DNA of 38,817 nucleotides, taken from contig JAGLSE010000101.1 in NCBI GenBank assembly GCA_023135905.1, forward strand, positions 1-38,817, given 5' to 3'. The stretch comes from Candidatus Omnitrophota bacterium (GTDB taxonomy: Bacteria; Omnitrophota; Gorgyraeia; Duberdicusellales; 4484-171). The position numbers were made by a program, and so were the translations under genes. The notes under the pieces are model-generated. The model saw only the letters and a program-made list of their open reading frames with translations. It was not told the DNA's origin and did no database searches. Positions 8,354 through 16,017 of this stretch are shown one piece after another (the first letter of the stretch is position 1; every line of letters starts with the position of its first letter).

Positions 8354-9097
8354 ATGCTTAAAAATATTTTGTTAGTTGATGATGATAATCTATTTCGCGA
8401 AGGGTTTATTGAGTGTTTTGATGGTTTAGGTATAATAGAAGCATCTAGCGGTGAAGAAGCTTTAGAGATTTTGTTAAAACCTAATGATATAGATTTAGTT
8501 ATACTTGATGTAAATATGTCAGGTATAAATGGAATTGAGACATTAAAGAAAATAAATAAAATGATAGGCGCACCTTCAATTATAATCTTGACTGGACATA
8601 GTTCCACGGATGTGGCAATAGAAGCTCTTAGGGGACATGCGGATGATTATATTGAAAAACCTTGCGATATAGACAAAACTAGGGAAATTATTAAAAATAT
8701 TTTAGATAAAAGAAGCGAGAATAAGGGGATAATAACAAATGGTTTAGAAGCGAAAATAGAGAAAGTGAAACATTTTTTAGAAAGAAATTGTTCTAAAAGA
8801 GTTCATTTAGAAGATGCTGCAGATTTAGTATTTCTAAGTCCAAAATATTTAAGCCGAGTATTTAAACAATTTGTAGGAATGGACTTTACTGATTATAGGT
8901 TATTAAAGAAAATAGATTTGGCTAAAGAATTGTTACTAAACCCTAACTATAATATAAATCAGGTTGCAGAGAAACTAGGATACCAAAATTCGGAATCATT
9001 TTCGCGGCAATTTAAAAAATTCATCACTCTTACTCCTACACAATTTTGCCGTAAAATGGCAAGAAAAAATAAAAAACGTAATAAATCTAAAGGATAA
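8354..9097 (+). CDS. Response regulator: receiver domain fused to AraC-type HTH
   Basis: This is a DNA-binding transcription factor controlled by phosphorylation. Residues 1-120 form a receiver domain with the acidic pair in LVDDD, phospho-acceptor Asp in LVILDVNM, the ILTGH threonine and the EKP lysine. Residues about 140-235 contain two AraC/XylS helix-turn-helix units (AADLVFLSPKYLSRVFKQF and VAEKLGYQNSESFSRQFKKF). It resembles YesN-type regulators, although 247 aa is short for that group. No kinase gene adjoins it; the kinase at 10337 is the nearest candidate. A plausible sigma-70 promoter lies upstream. Confidence 0.9.
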   Translation: MLKNILLVDDDNLFREGFIECFDGLGIIEASSGEEALEILLKPNDIDLVILDVNMSGINGIETLKKINKMIGAPSIIILTGHSSTDVAIEALRGHADDYIEKPCDIDKTREIIKNILDKRSENKGIITNGLEAKIEKVKHFLERNCSKRVHLEDAADLVFLSPKYLSRVFKQFVGMDFTDYRLLKKIDLAKELLLNPNYNINQVAEKLGYQNSESFSRQFKKFITLTPTQFCRKMARKNKKRNKSKG

Positions 9098-9171
9098 AAT
9101 CTTTACATATTCAGAAAAATTATGTTGATGAAAACATCCATTTATCGTTTATTTAATCCTTTTTGAAATAT

Positions 9172-9287
9172 CTAAGTCATTGATTTTATCCCCTGCACTA
9201 AATATCGGGTAAACTTTCTTTGAAAGTTGACCCGAACTCAGGGTGTTTTCCTGCCTGCCGGCAGGCAGGAATTCGAGCTATAGGTTT
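9172..9287. repeat. Direct repeat, copy 1 (carries a palindrome insertion)
   Basis: This copy aligns with 9407-9502 with four substitutions over 96 bases and no gap other than 20 extra bases at 9250-9269. Both copies contain a hairpin, GGGTAAACTTTC/GAAAGTTGACCC, with one mismatched pair. The whole gap 9098-9652 has no credible gene; a hairpin with 9-bp perfect arms (CTCAAAAAT/ATTTTTGAG, 9344-9368) lies between the copies. Confidence 0.85.
9250..9269. repeat. 20-bp perfect GC-rich palindrome inserted in a direct repeat
   Basis: CCTGCCTGCCGGCAGGCAGG equals its own reverse complement. Copy 2 of the surrounding repeat reads straight through (GTGTTTTAATTCGAG), so the palindrome is either a precise insertion in copy 1 or a precise loss from copy 2. 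No target duplication is seen. Confidence 0.85.
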
Positions 9288-9406
9288 ACAGCCGTGCATT
9301 TTCTCGAAGAGAAAATTCCCCGGACTGTTAACACTGGGACCTGCTCAAAAATGTGAAAGATTTTTGAGTTATACAATGGTTCAAGTACAGATTTTATTCT
9401 AAAAAC

Positions 9407-9502
9407 CTAAGTCATTGATTTTACCCCCTGCGCTAAATATCGGGTAAACTTTCTTTGAAAGTTGACCCGAACTCCGGGTGTTTTAATTCGAGCTACAGGT
9501 TT
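9407..9502. repeat. Direct repeat, copy 2 (uninterrupted)
   Basis: This is the 96-bp partner of 9172-9287. It also contains the hairpin ACCCG-aactc-CGGGT, which is one pair stronger than in copy 1. It lies upstream of the single-domain receiver gene. No promoter is evident within it. Confidence 0.85.
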
Positions 9503-9652
9503 TTCTTTGAAAAACCTAAGTCTCATTAAGGGGAAATAGGTCAGAATAAAGAGGAAGTAGCCCATTCACATTGATTCTTCTATTGGTATAATAAAAGAAA
9601 AGGAAACTAGACAAAGTGCAAAAAAAATAAATTCATAAAAAGGGGCTTTAAA

Positions 9653-10027
9653 ATGGCTGGTGAAAAAATTATGATAGTTGATGATGATATTGAGTTTTTA
9701 TCTCAGTTGAAAGAAATAATTCAACTGAGTGGTTATTATCCTATTGTAACTTATGATAGTTCTAGTGTTTTAAGTTTTGCAAGAAAAATGGAACCTGATG
9801 TGATTTTGCTTGATCTTCGAATGGATAATGTAGATGGATACGAGGTTGCAGAATGTTTACAGCATTTTCCGGAAACAGCTAAAATTCCTATCATTGCTAT
9901 GACAGGTTTCTATGATGAGAAAAAGTATAATCAGCATATAAAAAATTGCAATATGAAGGCTTGTTTAGAAAAACCTTTTTATCCATTAGATATTATTGGT
10001 CAAATTGAAAATATATTATCAAATTAA
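9653..10027 (+). CDS. Stand-alone receiver (CheY/Spo0F-like) protein
   Basis: The protein is only a phosphoacceptor domain: MIVDDD, LLDLRM with the acceptor Asp near residue 52, MTGF and the EKP lysine are all present in 124 aa. With no output domain, it probably passes phosphate to or from a kinase, or binds a partner protein. AAAAGGGG precedes the ATG. A stem-loop follows the gene, and the histidine kinase gene comes next. Whether that kinase phosphorylates it cannot be told from sequence. Confidence 0.92.
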   Translation: MAGEKIMIVDDDIEFLSQLKEIIQLSGYYPIVTYDSSSVLSFARKMEPDVILLDLRMDNVDGYEVAECLQHFPETAKIPIIAMTGFYDEKKYNQHIKNCNMKACLEKPFYPLDIIGQIENILSN

Positions 10028-10078
10028 TTAAATTGATCAACATTTTTATATTAGGAATATTGGAAATGGTTACTTGGA

Positions 10079-10104
10079 CACTTGCCAGTTTTGACTGGTA
10101 AGTG
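10079..10104 (+). terminator. Stem-loop after the receiver gene, terminator-like
   Basis: CACTTGCCAGT pairs with ACTGGTAAGTG through one G-U pair around a TTTG loop, giving an 11-bp stem. It is followed by GCCCCCCTTTT, a weak T tract, so intrinsic termination is plausible but not certain. It might instead be another member of the dispersed stem-loops in this window. Confidence 0.45.
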
Positions 10105-10336
10105 GCCCCCCTTTTAAAATGAAATAATTTTTCTCAATAAATAAGTTATTCTTGGAGAGGGAAACCTAGATATTTCTTAACCTTTTATCTAATTTTCAAA
10201 AACTATTGGAGAAAAGTTATTATGTCGGGATTCTTGACATTAGTGTCTATTTATGTTACATATATATACACATTAAATGTTGCTGGGAGGCGACTACATA
10301 GGTTTTTTCTATCTATTAGGGGGTTACAATAAAATA

Positions 10337-11617
10337 ATGAGATCAGGGATAATTTTAAATCTAGATAACAATACTAAAACTGATATATTTCAAAATGCTT
10401 TCTCTTCGGATAGTATGGAAAAAGAAGCTCTAGATTTATTTAAAGATTTACTTTTTGAGGATTTATCATTATGCATGAAAGCTGCCGGAGCTATGTCAGG
10501 ATCGATATTCCTTTTTGATAAAGATCAAAATGAATTGGTTTTAGCAATTGCTAAAAATTCTAATCATATTAATTTAGAGGGTTCACGTAAAAAGTTAGGA
10601 GAAGGTATCTCAGGTAAGGTTGCTCTGGAAAGAAGGCCATTGTTGGTAAAAGATATTGAGAATGAGATTTTTTATTATGATACTCCAAAATATGACCATT
10701 ATCAGTCTAAATCTTTTTTATCTATTCCTTTAGAATATTCAGGGGATCTTATAGGTGTTGTTAATATAACGGATAAATCTACAGGTATTCCTTTTAATGA
10801 TGAGGATCTACTTAGAGTTTTGAATATATCTAAGTATTTAGGTATATCAATTGCCAGCCTTAATAATTTTTTAGAAAAACAAAAGTTGTTAGTTAATAGT
10901 TTAACAAGAGAAATCGAAACATTAAAAGACTCAATGAATCAATCAAAAAAGTTTTCATCTTTAGGTAAACTTGTTGGTAATTTTGTGCATGAGATAAATA
11001 ATCCCTTAGATGGGATAATCCGTTATATTAACTTAACTTTGAATTGTTTAGATGATAAAGAAGTCGCTAAAAAATATTTATCAGAAACAAAAGAAGGTTT
11101 GAGTAGAATTACAGTACTTGTAAGGTCTTTATTAGATTTTTGTTGGAGTCTTACTCCTCAAAAAAGGAAAATTGATATAAACAGGTCTATTGAAGAAGTT
11201 TTATATCTTTTTAAAAATAATACTATGCTGCATAATATTGTTACCGATAAAAAATTCGCGTTAAATTTACCTAAAGTTGTTGATAGCGGATTAAAAATAG
11301 TTTTTACTAATATAATAAAAAATGCCTATCATTCAATGAAAGAGAAAGGTGGTGTTTTGACGATTGAAACATCCTTAAAAAAAAATTATTTAGAATTTAG
11401 ATTTAGTGATACCGGAATTGGAATACCTGCGAATATTCAGGGAAAGATATTTGATCCTTTTTTTACAACAAAGAGAATGGGTGAAGGCACAGGTCTTGGG
11501 TTAGCTATAACTAAAGAAATTATAGAGAATTATAACGGAAAAGTTGAGTTGATTAGTAAAGAGAATGAAGGCGCCACTTTTATTATTCAAATTCCTTTTA
11601 TTAAGGAGTCTGTATAA
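10337..11617 (+). CDS. Soluble GAF-domain sensor histidine kinase
   Basis: This kinase probably drives the NtrC-type activator that follows it after 40 bp. Residues about 40-175 form a GAF sensor domain. The phospho-acceptor His is near residue 218 in FVHEINNPLDG. The ATPase domain shows an N box (TNIIKNAYHSM), DTGIGIP and GEGTGLGLAITKEI. No membrane segment is seen, so the signal is intracellular. I prefer the ATG at 10337 (MRSGIILNL), since an upstream ATG at 10277 adds a glycine/aromatic stretch unlike the family; the choice is not certain. In function it resembles the kinase PrsK of XrtA loci, but lacks that protein's membrane region. Confidence 0.88.
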   Translation: MRSGIILNLDNNTKTDIFQNAFSSDSMEKEALDLFKDLLFEDLSLCMKAAGAMSGSIFLFDKDQNELVLAIAKNSNHINLEGSRKKLGEGISGKVALERRPLLVKDIENEIFYYDTPKYDHYQSKSFLSIPLEYSGDLIGVVNITDKSTGIPFNDEDLLRVLNISKYLGISIASLNNFLEKQKLLVNSLTREIETLKDSMNQSKKFSSLGKLVGNFVHEINNPLDGIIRYINLTLNCLDDKEVAKKYLSETKEGLSRITVLVRSLLDFCWSLTPQKRKIDINRSIEEVLYLFKNNTMLHNIVTDKKFALNLPKVVDSGLKIVFTNIIKNAYHSMKEKGGVLTIETSLKKNYLEFRFSDTGIGIPANIQGKIFDPFFTTKRMGEGTGLGLAITKEIIENYNGKVELISKENEGATFIIQIPFIKESV

Positions 11618-11657
11618 AATAATTTTGATAATATAATATTTTTTAATTTTATAATTT

Positions 11658-13049
11658 ATGAATAAAAATAAATATATTTTAGTAGTTGACGATGAACCCT
11701 TAACAAGAGAATCATTGTGTGAAATTCTTAGAATAGAAGGATATAAAGTTAATCAGGCATCTGATGGAGAAGAAGCCTTAGAACTTATTAAAAAAAATCG
11801 GCCGGAAATAATTGTAACCGATTTGAAAATGCCGAAAGTTGATGGATTAACATTATTAAGAAAGGTAAAATTGAAATATCCGGATATAGCTGTAGTTTTA
11901 TCGACAGGTTATGGTTCAATAGAGACAGCTGTAAAAGCTATGAAAGAAGGAGCCTTTGATTATGTTACTAAACCTATAATTGATAATGAAATAAAGATTA
12001 TAATTCAAAGAATTTATAACCAAAAATTAATTATAGATGAAAACATAGAATTAAAACAGAGACTTGCTCTTAATAATCGTACTACATTTCATAAAATAAT
12101 CGGGCAAAACCAAGGTATGCAGCGAATATATAATTTAATTGAATCAGTTGCCCCGACGAATGCTACAGTTTTGATACAGGGAGAAAGCGGAACCGGAAAA
12201 CGTTTGATTGCTCACGCTTTACACCATAGCGATGATAATAGAAAAGATAAACCTTTTGTTGAAGTTAGTTGTGGGGCTTTACCTGAGAATTTATTGGAAA
12301 GTGAACTCTTTGGTCACGTCAAAGGTTCTTTTACTAGTGCTGTAAAGGATAGAAAAGGAAGATTTGAGACAGCGAATGGAGGAACAATATTCCTTGATGA
12401 AATTGATGCTTTTAGCCCTCAGTTACAGGTTAAGCTGTTGAAAGTTTTACAAGAAGGTGATTTTGAAATGGTCGGTGATTCAAAAACTTTACATGTAGAC
12501 GTTAGAGTTATTGCGGCGACTAATCAAAATTTAAAAAAACTTATTGAACAAAAACTTTTTCGGGAAGATTTATATTATCGGTTACATGTAATTCCTATAG
12601 ACGTACCGCCTTTAAGGGAAAGAAAAGATGATATTGGTTTATTAGTTGAATATTTTTTAGAAGAATTTTCTAAAAAAAATAAAAATAGAAAATTCGATAA
12701 AATATCCGAAGAAGCTAAAAATATTTTATTTTCTTATAACTGGCCGGGTAATGTTAGAGAGTTAGAGAATATTATGGAGAGAGCCATGATATTATGTAAA
12801 GGTAATTCAATTGAAAAAGAGGATTTTCCTGATTTTTTACAAGAATTACAAGTACCCACATCAGTACTTAAACAAGGCAAAAAATTATATCTTAAAGAAG
12901 CTCTGAAAATTTCAGAAGTAGCAATTATAAAAGACGCTTTAAATCAATGTAGGGGGAACCGTAAAAAAGTTTCAGAGCTTTTAGGTATAAATCGAACAAC
13001 TTTGTACAATAAAATGAAAGAGTTCAAAATGTTGGATTTTGGAGAATAA
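11658..13049 (+). CDS. NtrC-family sigma-54-dependent response regulator
   Basis: This activator uses ATP hydrolysis to open sigma-54 promoters after phosphorylation. The receiver domain has its acceptor Asp at residue 55 (TDLKMPK). The AAA+ domain has Walker A GESGTGKR at 175-182, and Walker B GGTIFLDEID at 241-250. The sigma-54 contact loop is GSFTSA (223-228) instead of the canonical GAFTGA. A Fis-type helix-turn-helix (ALNQCRGNRKKVSELLGINR) ends the 463-aa protein. It sits between the kinase and rpoN genes and upstream of a sigma-54-driven polysaccharide locus, the arrangement of PrsR in XrtA systems. Confidence 0.95.
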   Translation: MNKNKYILVVDDEPLTRESLCEILRIEGYKVNQASDGEEALELIKKNRPEIIVTDLKMPKVDGLTLLRKVKLKYPDIAVVLSTGYGSIETAVKAMKEGAFDYVTKPIIDNEIKIIIQRIYNQKLIIDENIELKQRLALNNRTTFHKIIGQNQGMQRIYNLIESVAPTNATVLIQGESGTGKRLIAHALHHSDDNRKDKPFVEVSCGALPENLLESELFGHVKGSFTSAVKDRKGRFETANGGTIFLDEIDAFSPQLQVKLLKVLQEGDFEMVGDSKTLHVDVRVIAATNQNLKKLIEQKLFREDLYYRLHVIPIDVPPLRERKDDIGLLVEYFLEEFSKKNKNRKFDKISEEAKNILFSYNWPGNVRELENIMERAMILCKGNSIEKEDFPDFLQELQVPTSVLKQGKKLYLKEALKISEVAIIKDALNQCRGNRKKVSELLGINRTTLYNKMKEFKMLDFGE

Positions 13050-13095
13050 ATTAGAATATATATGTTTTTTTTGATAGATAAACGGTGAGAATAAA

Positions 13096-14565
13096 ATGAA
13101 ATTAAGACAGTCTCAAAAATTAACTCAAGCATTATCTTTGACTCCTCATATGAAACAATCGTTGCATGTTTTGCAGCTTCCTTTGATGGAGTTGAAAGAA
13201 TATATTGAAGCGGAAAGTTCTGAAAATCCTTTATTGGAAGTTGAAAAAATTTATGAATCAGAACCTGATACGATAAAACAGATGGAAAATGTTTTTAAAC
13301 GTCAAAAAGATTGGACAGAGTATCCTTTAGGCAGCTCTTTAAATGATATTCAAAAAAAACGTGATTATATGGAAAGTCTTATAACAAACAAAATAACATT
13401 AGAAGACCATCTTTTAAAACAATTGAGAATGCTTGTCTTATCTGAACGAAAATATAAAATTGCTGAATCAATAGTTACTAATTTAGATGATAATGGTTAT
13501 TTGAGTTCAAGTATAGATGAAATCGTTAATGTTTTGAATAAAACTATTTTTAATGAACAACGATTGACTAAAAAGGAAGCAGAAAAAGTTTTATATATGG
13601 TTCATAATTTTGAACCTGTAGGTATTGGAGCCAGGAATCTGAAAGAATGTCTTCTAATTCAATTAAGATTTAGAAAATTGGAAAAATCTTTGGCTTATAA
13701 AATTGTAAAAAATTATCTTTCGTGTCTTGCAAAAAATAATCTTAAACAAATTGCTAAAAAAATTGAGGTGGATATAACGGATATTTATAATGCTAAAAAA
13801 TTAATTTCTACTTTAGAACCAAAACCTGGTAGAGAATATGATTCATCAAATACTCAAGAATTAGGTTCCCCATTACCAGATGTAATTTTAGAGAAAATAG
13901 AGGGACGTTACGAGGTTATAGTTAACACGAATATATTGCCTAAACTAAAAATCAGCTCTTACTATTTAAACCTTTTCAAGTCTGGGAAGGTTTGTGATGA
14001 AACAAAAAAATTTATACAAGATAAAGCAAAAGCAACTTTAGGTTTGATAAAAGCAATTTCTCAACGTGAGGATACTATTAGAAAAATAGCGCAATGTCTT
14101 GTAGCTATACAAAAAGATTTTTTTGATCATAATGATAGATCATTACTTAAACCACTAACATTAAAAGATGTAGCAAAAATTGTAGATCGAAATGAATCAA
14201 CTGTATGTAGGGTTGTTAATAAAAAATATATGCTTACACCTTGCGGCATGTTTAAATTTAATTATTTTTTCACTACAGCCTTAAAAAGTTTAGAAGGTGA
14301 AAAGATTTCTCAAGAATACGTCAAACATCAAATAATTGATATAATAGAGAGTGAGAATAAAGAAAAACCATTTAGAGACACCGAAATATCGGATAATTTA
14401 AAGGCCAAAGGGATTATATTAGCCCGTAGAACAGTAGCTAAATATAGGGAAGATCTAAAGATATCCCCACATAATATACGCAAAATTATGATAGATCGTA
14501 AAAGTCTGAAAAAATTAATAACTAACGATCCAAAATTTAAAGCAGCACAACTGCAAAAAATTTAA
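13096..14565 (+). CDS. rpoN: RNA polymerase sigma-54 factor
   Basis: RpoN directs polymerase to -24/-12 promoters and needs an AAA+ activator such as the one encoded just upstream. The N-terminal region has the activator-interacting Gln/Leu-rich sequence (LRQSQKLTQALSLTPHMKQS), followed by the core-binding domain. The C terminus has the helix-turn-helix around VAKIVDRNESTVCRVVNKKY and the RpoN box ARRTVAKYRE. Length, 489 aa, is normal. It starts 46 bp after the activator gene, so kinase, activator and sigma factor probably form one unit. A 7-bp stem (14651-14673) downstream may be a weak terminator. Confidence 0.97.
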   Translation: MKLRQSQKLTQALSLTPHMKQSLHVLQLPLMELKEYIEAESSENPLLEVEKIYESEPDTIKQMENVFKRQKDWTEYPLGSSLNDIQKKRDYMESLITNKITLEDHLLKQLRMLVLSERKYKIAESIVTNLDDNGYLSSSIDEIVNVLNKTIFNEQRLTKKEAEKVLYMVHNFEPVGIGARNLKECLLIQLRFRKLEKSLAYKIVKNYLSCLAKNNLKQIAKKIEVDITDIYNAKKLISTLEPKPGREYDSSNTQELGSPLPDVILEKIEGRYEVIVNTNILPKLKISSYYLNLFKSGKVCDETKKFIQDKAKATLGLIKAISQREDTIRKIAQCLVAIQKDFFDHNDRSLLKPLTLKDVAKIVDRNESTVCRVVNKKYMLTPCGMFKFNYFFTTALKSLEGEKISQEYVKHQIIDIIESENKEKPFRDTEISDNLKAKGIILARRTVAKYREDLKISPHNIRKIMIDRKSLKKLITNDPKFKAAQLQKI

Positions 14566-14742
14566 ATATAATAGTGCAAACTACCAACCAATCTGTGTCT
14601 AAAAAAATAAACATCCCGTCGAATAGTTAAACTCTACAAATAAAGGAAAAGATAAAGGATAATAGTCTTTATCGTTGATTTTTGTATTTTTATGATAAAA
14701 TATGATATATTTTTCAACATTAATAAAACATTTAATTATGAC
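14566..14742. other. First part of the rpoN to polysaccharide-locus gap
   Basis: The 475-bp gap between rpoN and the small HTH gene has no convincing gene. This first part contains one imperfect terminator-like stem (GATAAAG/CTTTATC, 14651-14673) followed by a T-rich stretch. The remaining part holds the regulatory sites listed separately. Confidence 0.5.
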
Positions 14743-14756
14743 TGTAAACGCTTACA
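14743..14756. promoter_or_regulatory. Candidate activator-binding site upstream of the sigma-54 promoter
   Basis: TGTAAACGCTTACA is palindromic at 12 of 14 positions and lies about 80 bp upstream of the -24 element, the normal range for an NtrC-type enhancer site. The half-site TGTAAACG recurs in the stem at 14884-14907. Assignment to the activator at 11658 is an inference from position. Confidence 0.4.
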
Positions 14757-14834
14757 AAAACTTTTAAAATAATATTTAATATAAAGTTTTACTTATCAAT
14801 ATGTTAGGAAAAGTTTTTTAAAAGGATTTAATAA

Positions 14835-14850
14835 TGGCATTAAAAATGCT
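14835..14850 (+). promoter_or_regulatory. Sigma-54 (-24/-12) promoter of the polysaccharide locus
   Basis: TGGCATTAAAAATGCT places GG and GC with exactly the ten-base interval of the sigma-54 consensus (TGGCAC-N5-TTGC). Only the TGGCAC last base and the first T of TTGC differ. Transcription would begin near 14862, about 180 bp before the small HTH gene. The kinase, activator and RpoN genes directly upstream support the call. Confidence 0.68.
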
Positions 14851-14883
14851 TAATAATACAATCTCGGACAGACTAGGACATAT

Positions 14884-14907
14884 GTTTACAAGCAATGGCT
14901 TGTAAAC
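14884..14907. promoter_or_regulatory. Perfect 10-bp stem-loop in the predicted leader
   Basis: GTTTACAAGC and GCTTGTAAAC are perfect inverted repeats around AATG. The site lies just downstream of the predicted transcript start and would be in the leader RNA. It has no T tract, so it is not a plain terminator. It could be an operator (it contains TGTAAACG, as does the upstream site) or an RNA structure. Confidence 0.5.
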
Positions 14908-15040
14908 GGTCGATAGATGATAGTCAATAGTCAATCAAATACAAAGAACAAATGAATTATAATTTTAAAAAAAATAAAGAACCGTATATAAGGTAAAGAA
15001 TAAATATTAGGTAACAAATAAAGATTAGGAATTTTAGTTT

Positions 15041-15262
15041 ATGTTTGATGAAAGTAATAGATTAACAATAACACAAAGTGCGAGGATAATAGGGGTAGTT
15101 CCTAAAACTATTATTCGTTGGGAAAACTCTGGCAAAGTAAGAAAAGCTAAAAGAGATTGGCGTAATTGGCGGGTTTATTCATCTAAGGATATTGATGACC
15201 TCAAAAAGTTCAAATTTTCTGAGTATAGTGTTGAAGATATAAAAATGGAGGATTTTAAATGA
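15041..15262 (+). CDS. Small MerR/excisionase-type HTH protein
   Basis: This 73-aa protein is little more than a MerR-like winged helix-turn-helix: TITQSARIIGVVPKTIIRWE forms the recognition unit and WRNWRVYSSKDIDDLKKF is the typical wing and end. It has no effector domain. As the first gene behind the sigma-54 promoter, overlapping the export gene by four bases (ATGA), it may feed back on this locus. The DNA target is unknown. Confidence 0.8.
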   Translation: MFDESNRLTITQSARIIGVVPKTIIRWENSGKVRKAKRDWRNWRVYSSKDIDDLKKFKFSEYSVEDIKMEDFK

Positions 15263-16002
15263 GATATTTAAAGATTTTTTTATTAGTTTTATTTTTTGGA
15301 GTAACCCTTTTATTTAGTAATTCTGGGCAAGTTTATTCCCAAACAAATAATGTGGTAGTAACACCTGCTGCGTCTTCGCAAAGTAATCAATCGATAACGG
15401 GTGAATTCATGGAAGGGAATACTACTTATACCTTAGGTAAAGGGGATGTTGTAAATATAACCGTAAGAGAACAAGAAGAATTTAGTGGACAATTTGTAAT
15501 CGGGCCGGATGGGAATATTCAATATACATATGTCGGCGACGTAAAAGCTGAAGGATTAGATAAAAATCAGCTTAAAGAAGAAATAACTAGAAAATTAGAA
15601 AAATTTATAAAGATACCGGAAGTAAGTGTAATTATAGCCGCATATCGTAGTAAATTTATCTATATGTTAGGTGAAGTAGGCAGACCAGGTAAATATCCTA
15701 TGTCAGGAGATGCAATTAAGTTAAGAGATGCTATTGTTGCCTCGGGCCTTCCTACTAGAGATGCCGCCTTAAGAAGGGTATGGGTTATTAAACCTGGATA
15801 TACTAAAAAGGTTGTGGCTAAAAAGGTAGATATATACAAGCTTCTTTATAAGGGTGATCTTAATCAAGATGTTATGTTGGAACCGGGCGATTTAGTCGTG
15901 GTATCATCCACTGTTCCAAGTGAAATAAATAGGGCATTAACAAATTTACTTTCACCAATAACCAGGGCTGCGGTAGTTCAAGAGTTATTAGATACTTATT
16001 AA
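15259..16002 (+). CDS. Polysaccharide export protein (Wza-like, SLBB domain)
   Basis: The protein would form or contribute to the outer-membrane/periplasmic channel exporting the polysaccharide. An N-terminal signal peptide (hydrophobic about residues 5-22, then QVYSQ) is followed by a Poly_export domain (YTLGKGDVVNITVREQEEFS) and an SLBB domain (FIYMLGEVGRPGKYPMSGDA). I see no lipobox cysteine, unlike Wza itself, so it is probably not a lipoprotein. At 247 aa it is the short type found in XrtA-associated loci. Its start overlaps the HTH gene stop, and the Wzz-like gene follows immediately. Confidence 0.88.
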   Translation: MRYLKIFLLVLFFGVTLLFSNSGQVYSQTNNVVVTPAASSQSNQSITGEFMEGNTTYTLGKGDVVNITVREQEEFSGQFVIGPDGNIQYTYVGDVKAEGLDKNQLKEEITRKLEKFIKIPEVSVIIAAYRSKFIYMLGEVGRPGKYPMSGDAIKLRDAIVASGLPTRDAALRRVWVIKPGYTKKVVAKKVDIYKLLYKGDLNQDVMLEPGDLVVVSSTVPSEINRALTNLLSPITRAAVVQELLDTY

Positions 16003-16017
16003 ATTTTGGAGGAAATA

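Noticed and set aside
9220-9402. A 60-residue frame between the two response regulator genes
   Set aside because: It is composed of the direct repeat and the palindrome and has no ribosome binding site.
14834-14905. A 23-codon small protein after AAAAGGA
   Set aside because: The ATG coincides with the -24 element of a sigma-54 promoter and the transcript would begin downstream of it.
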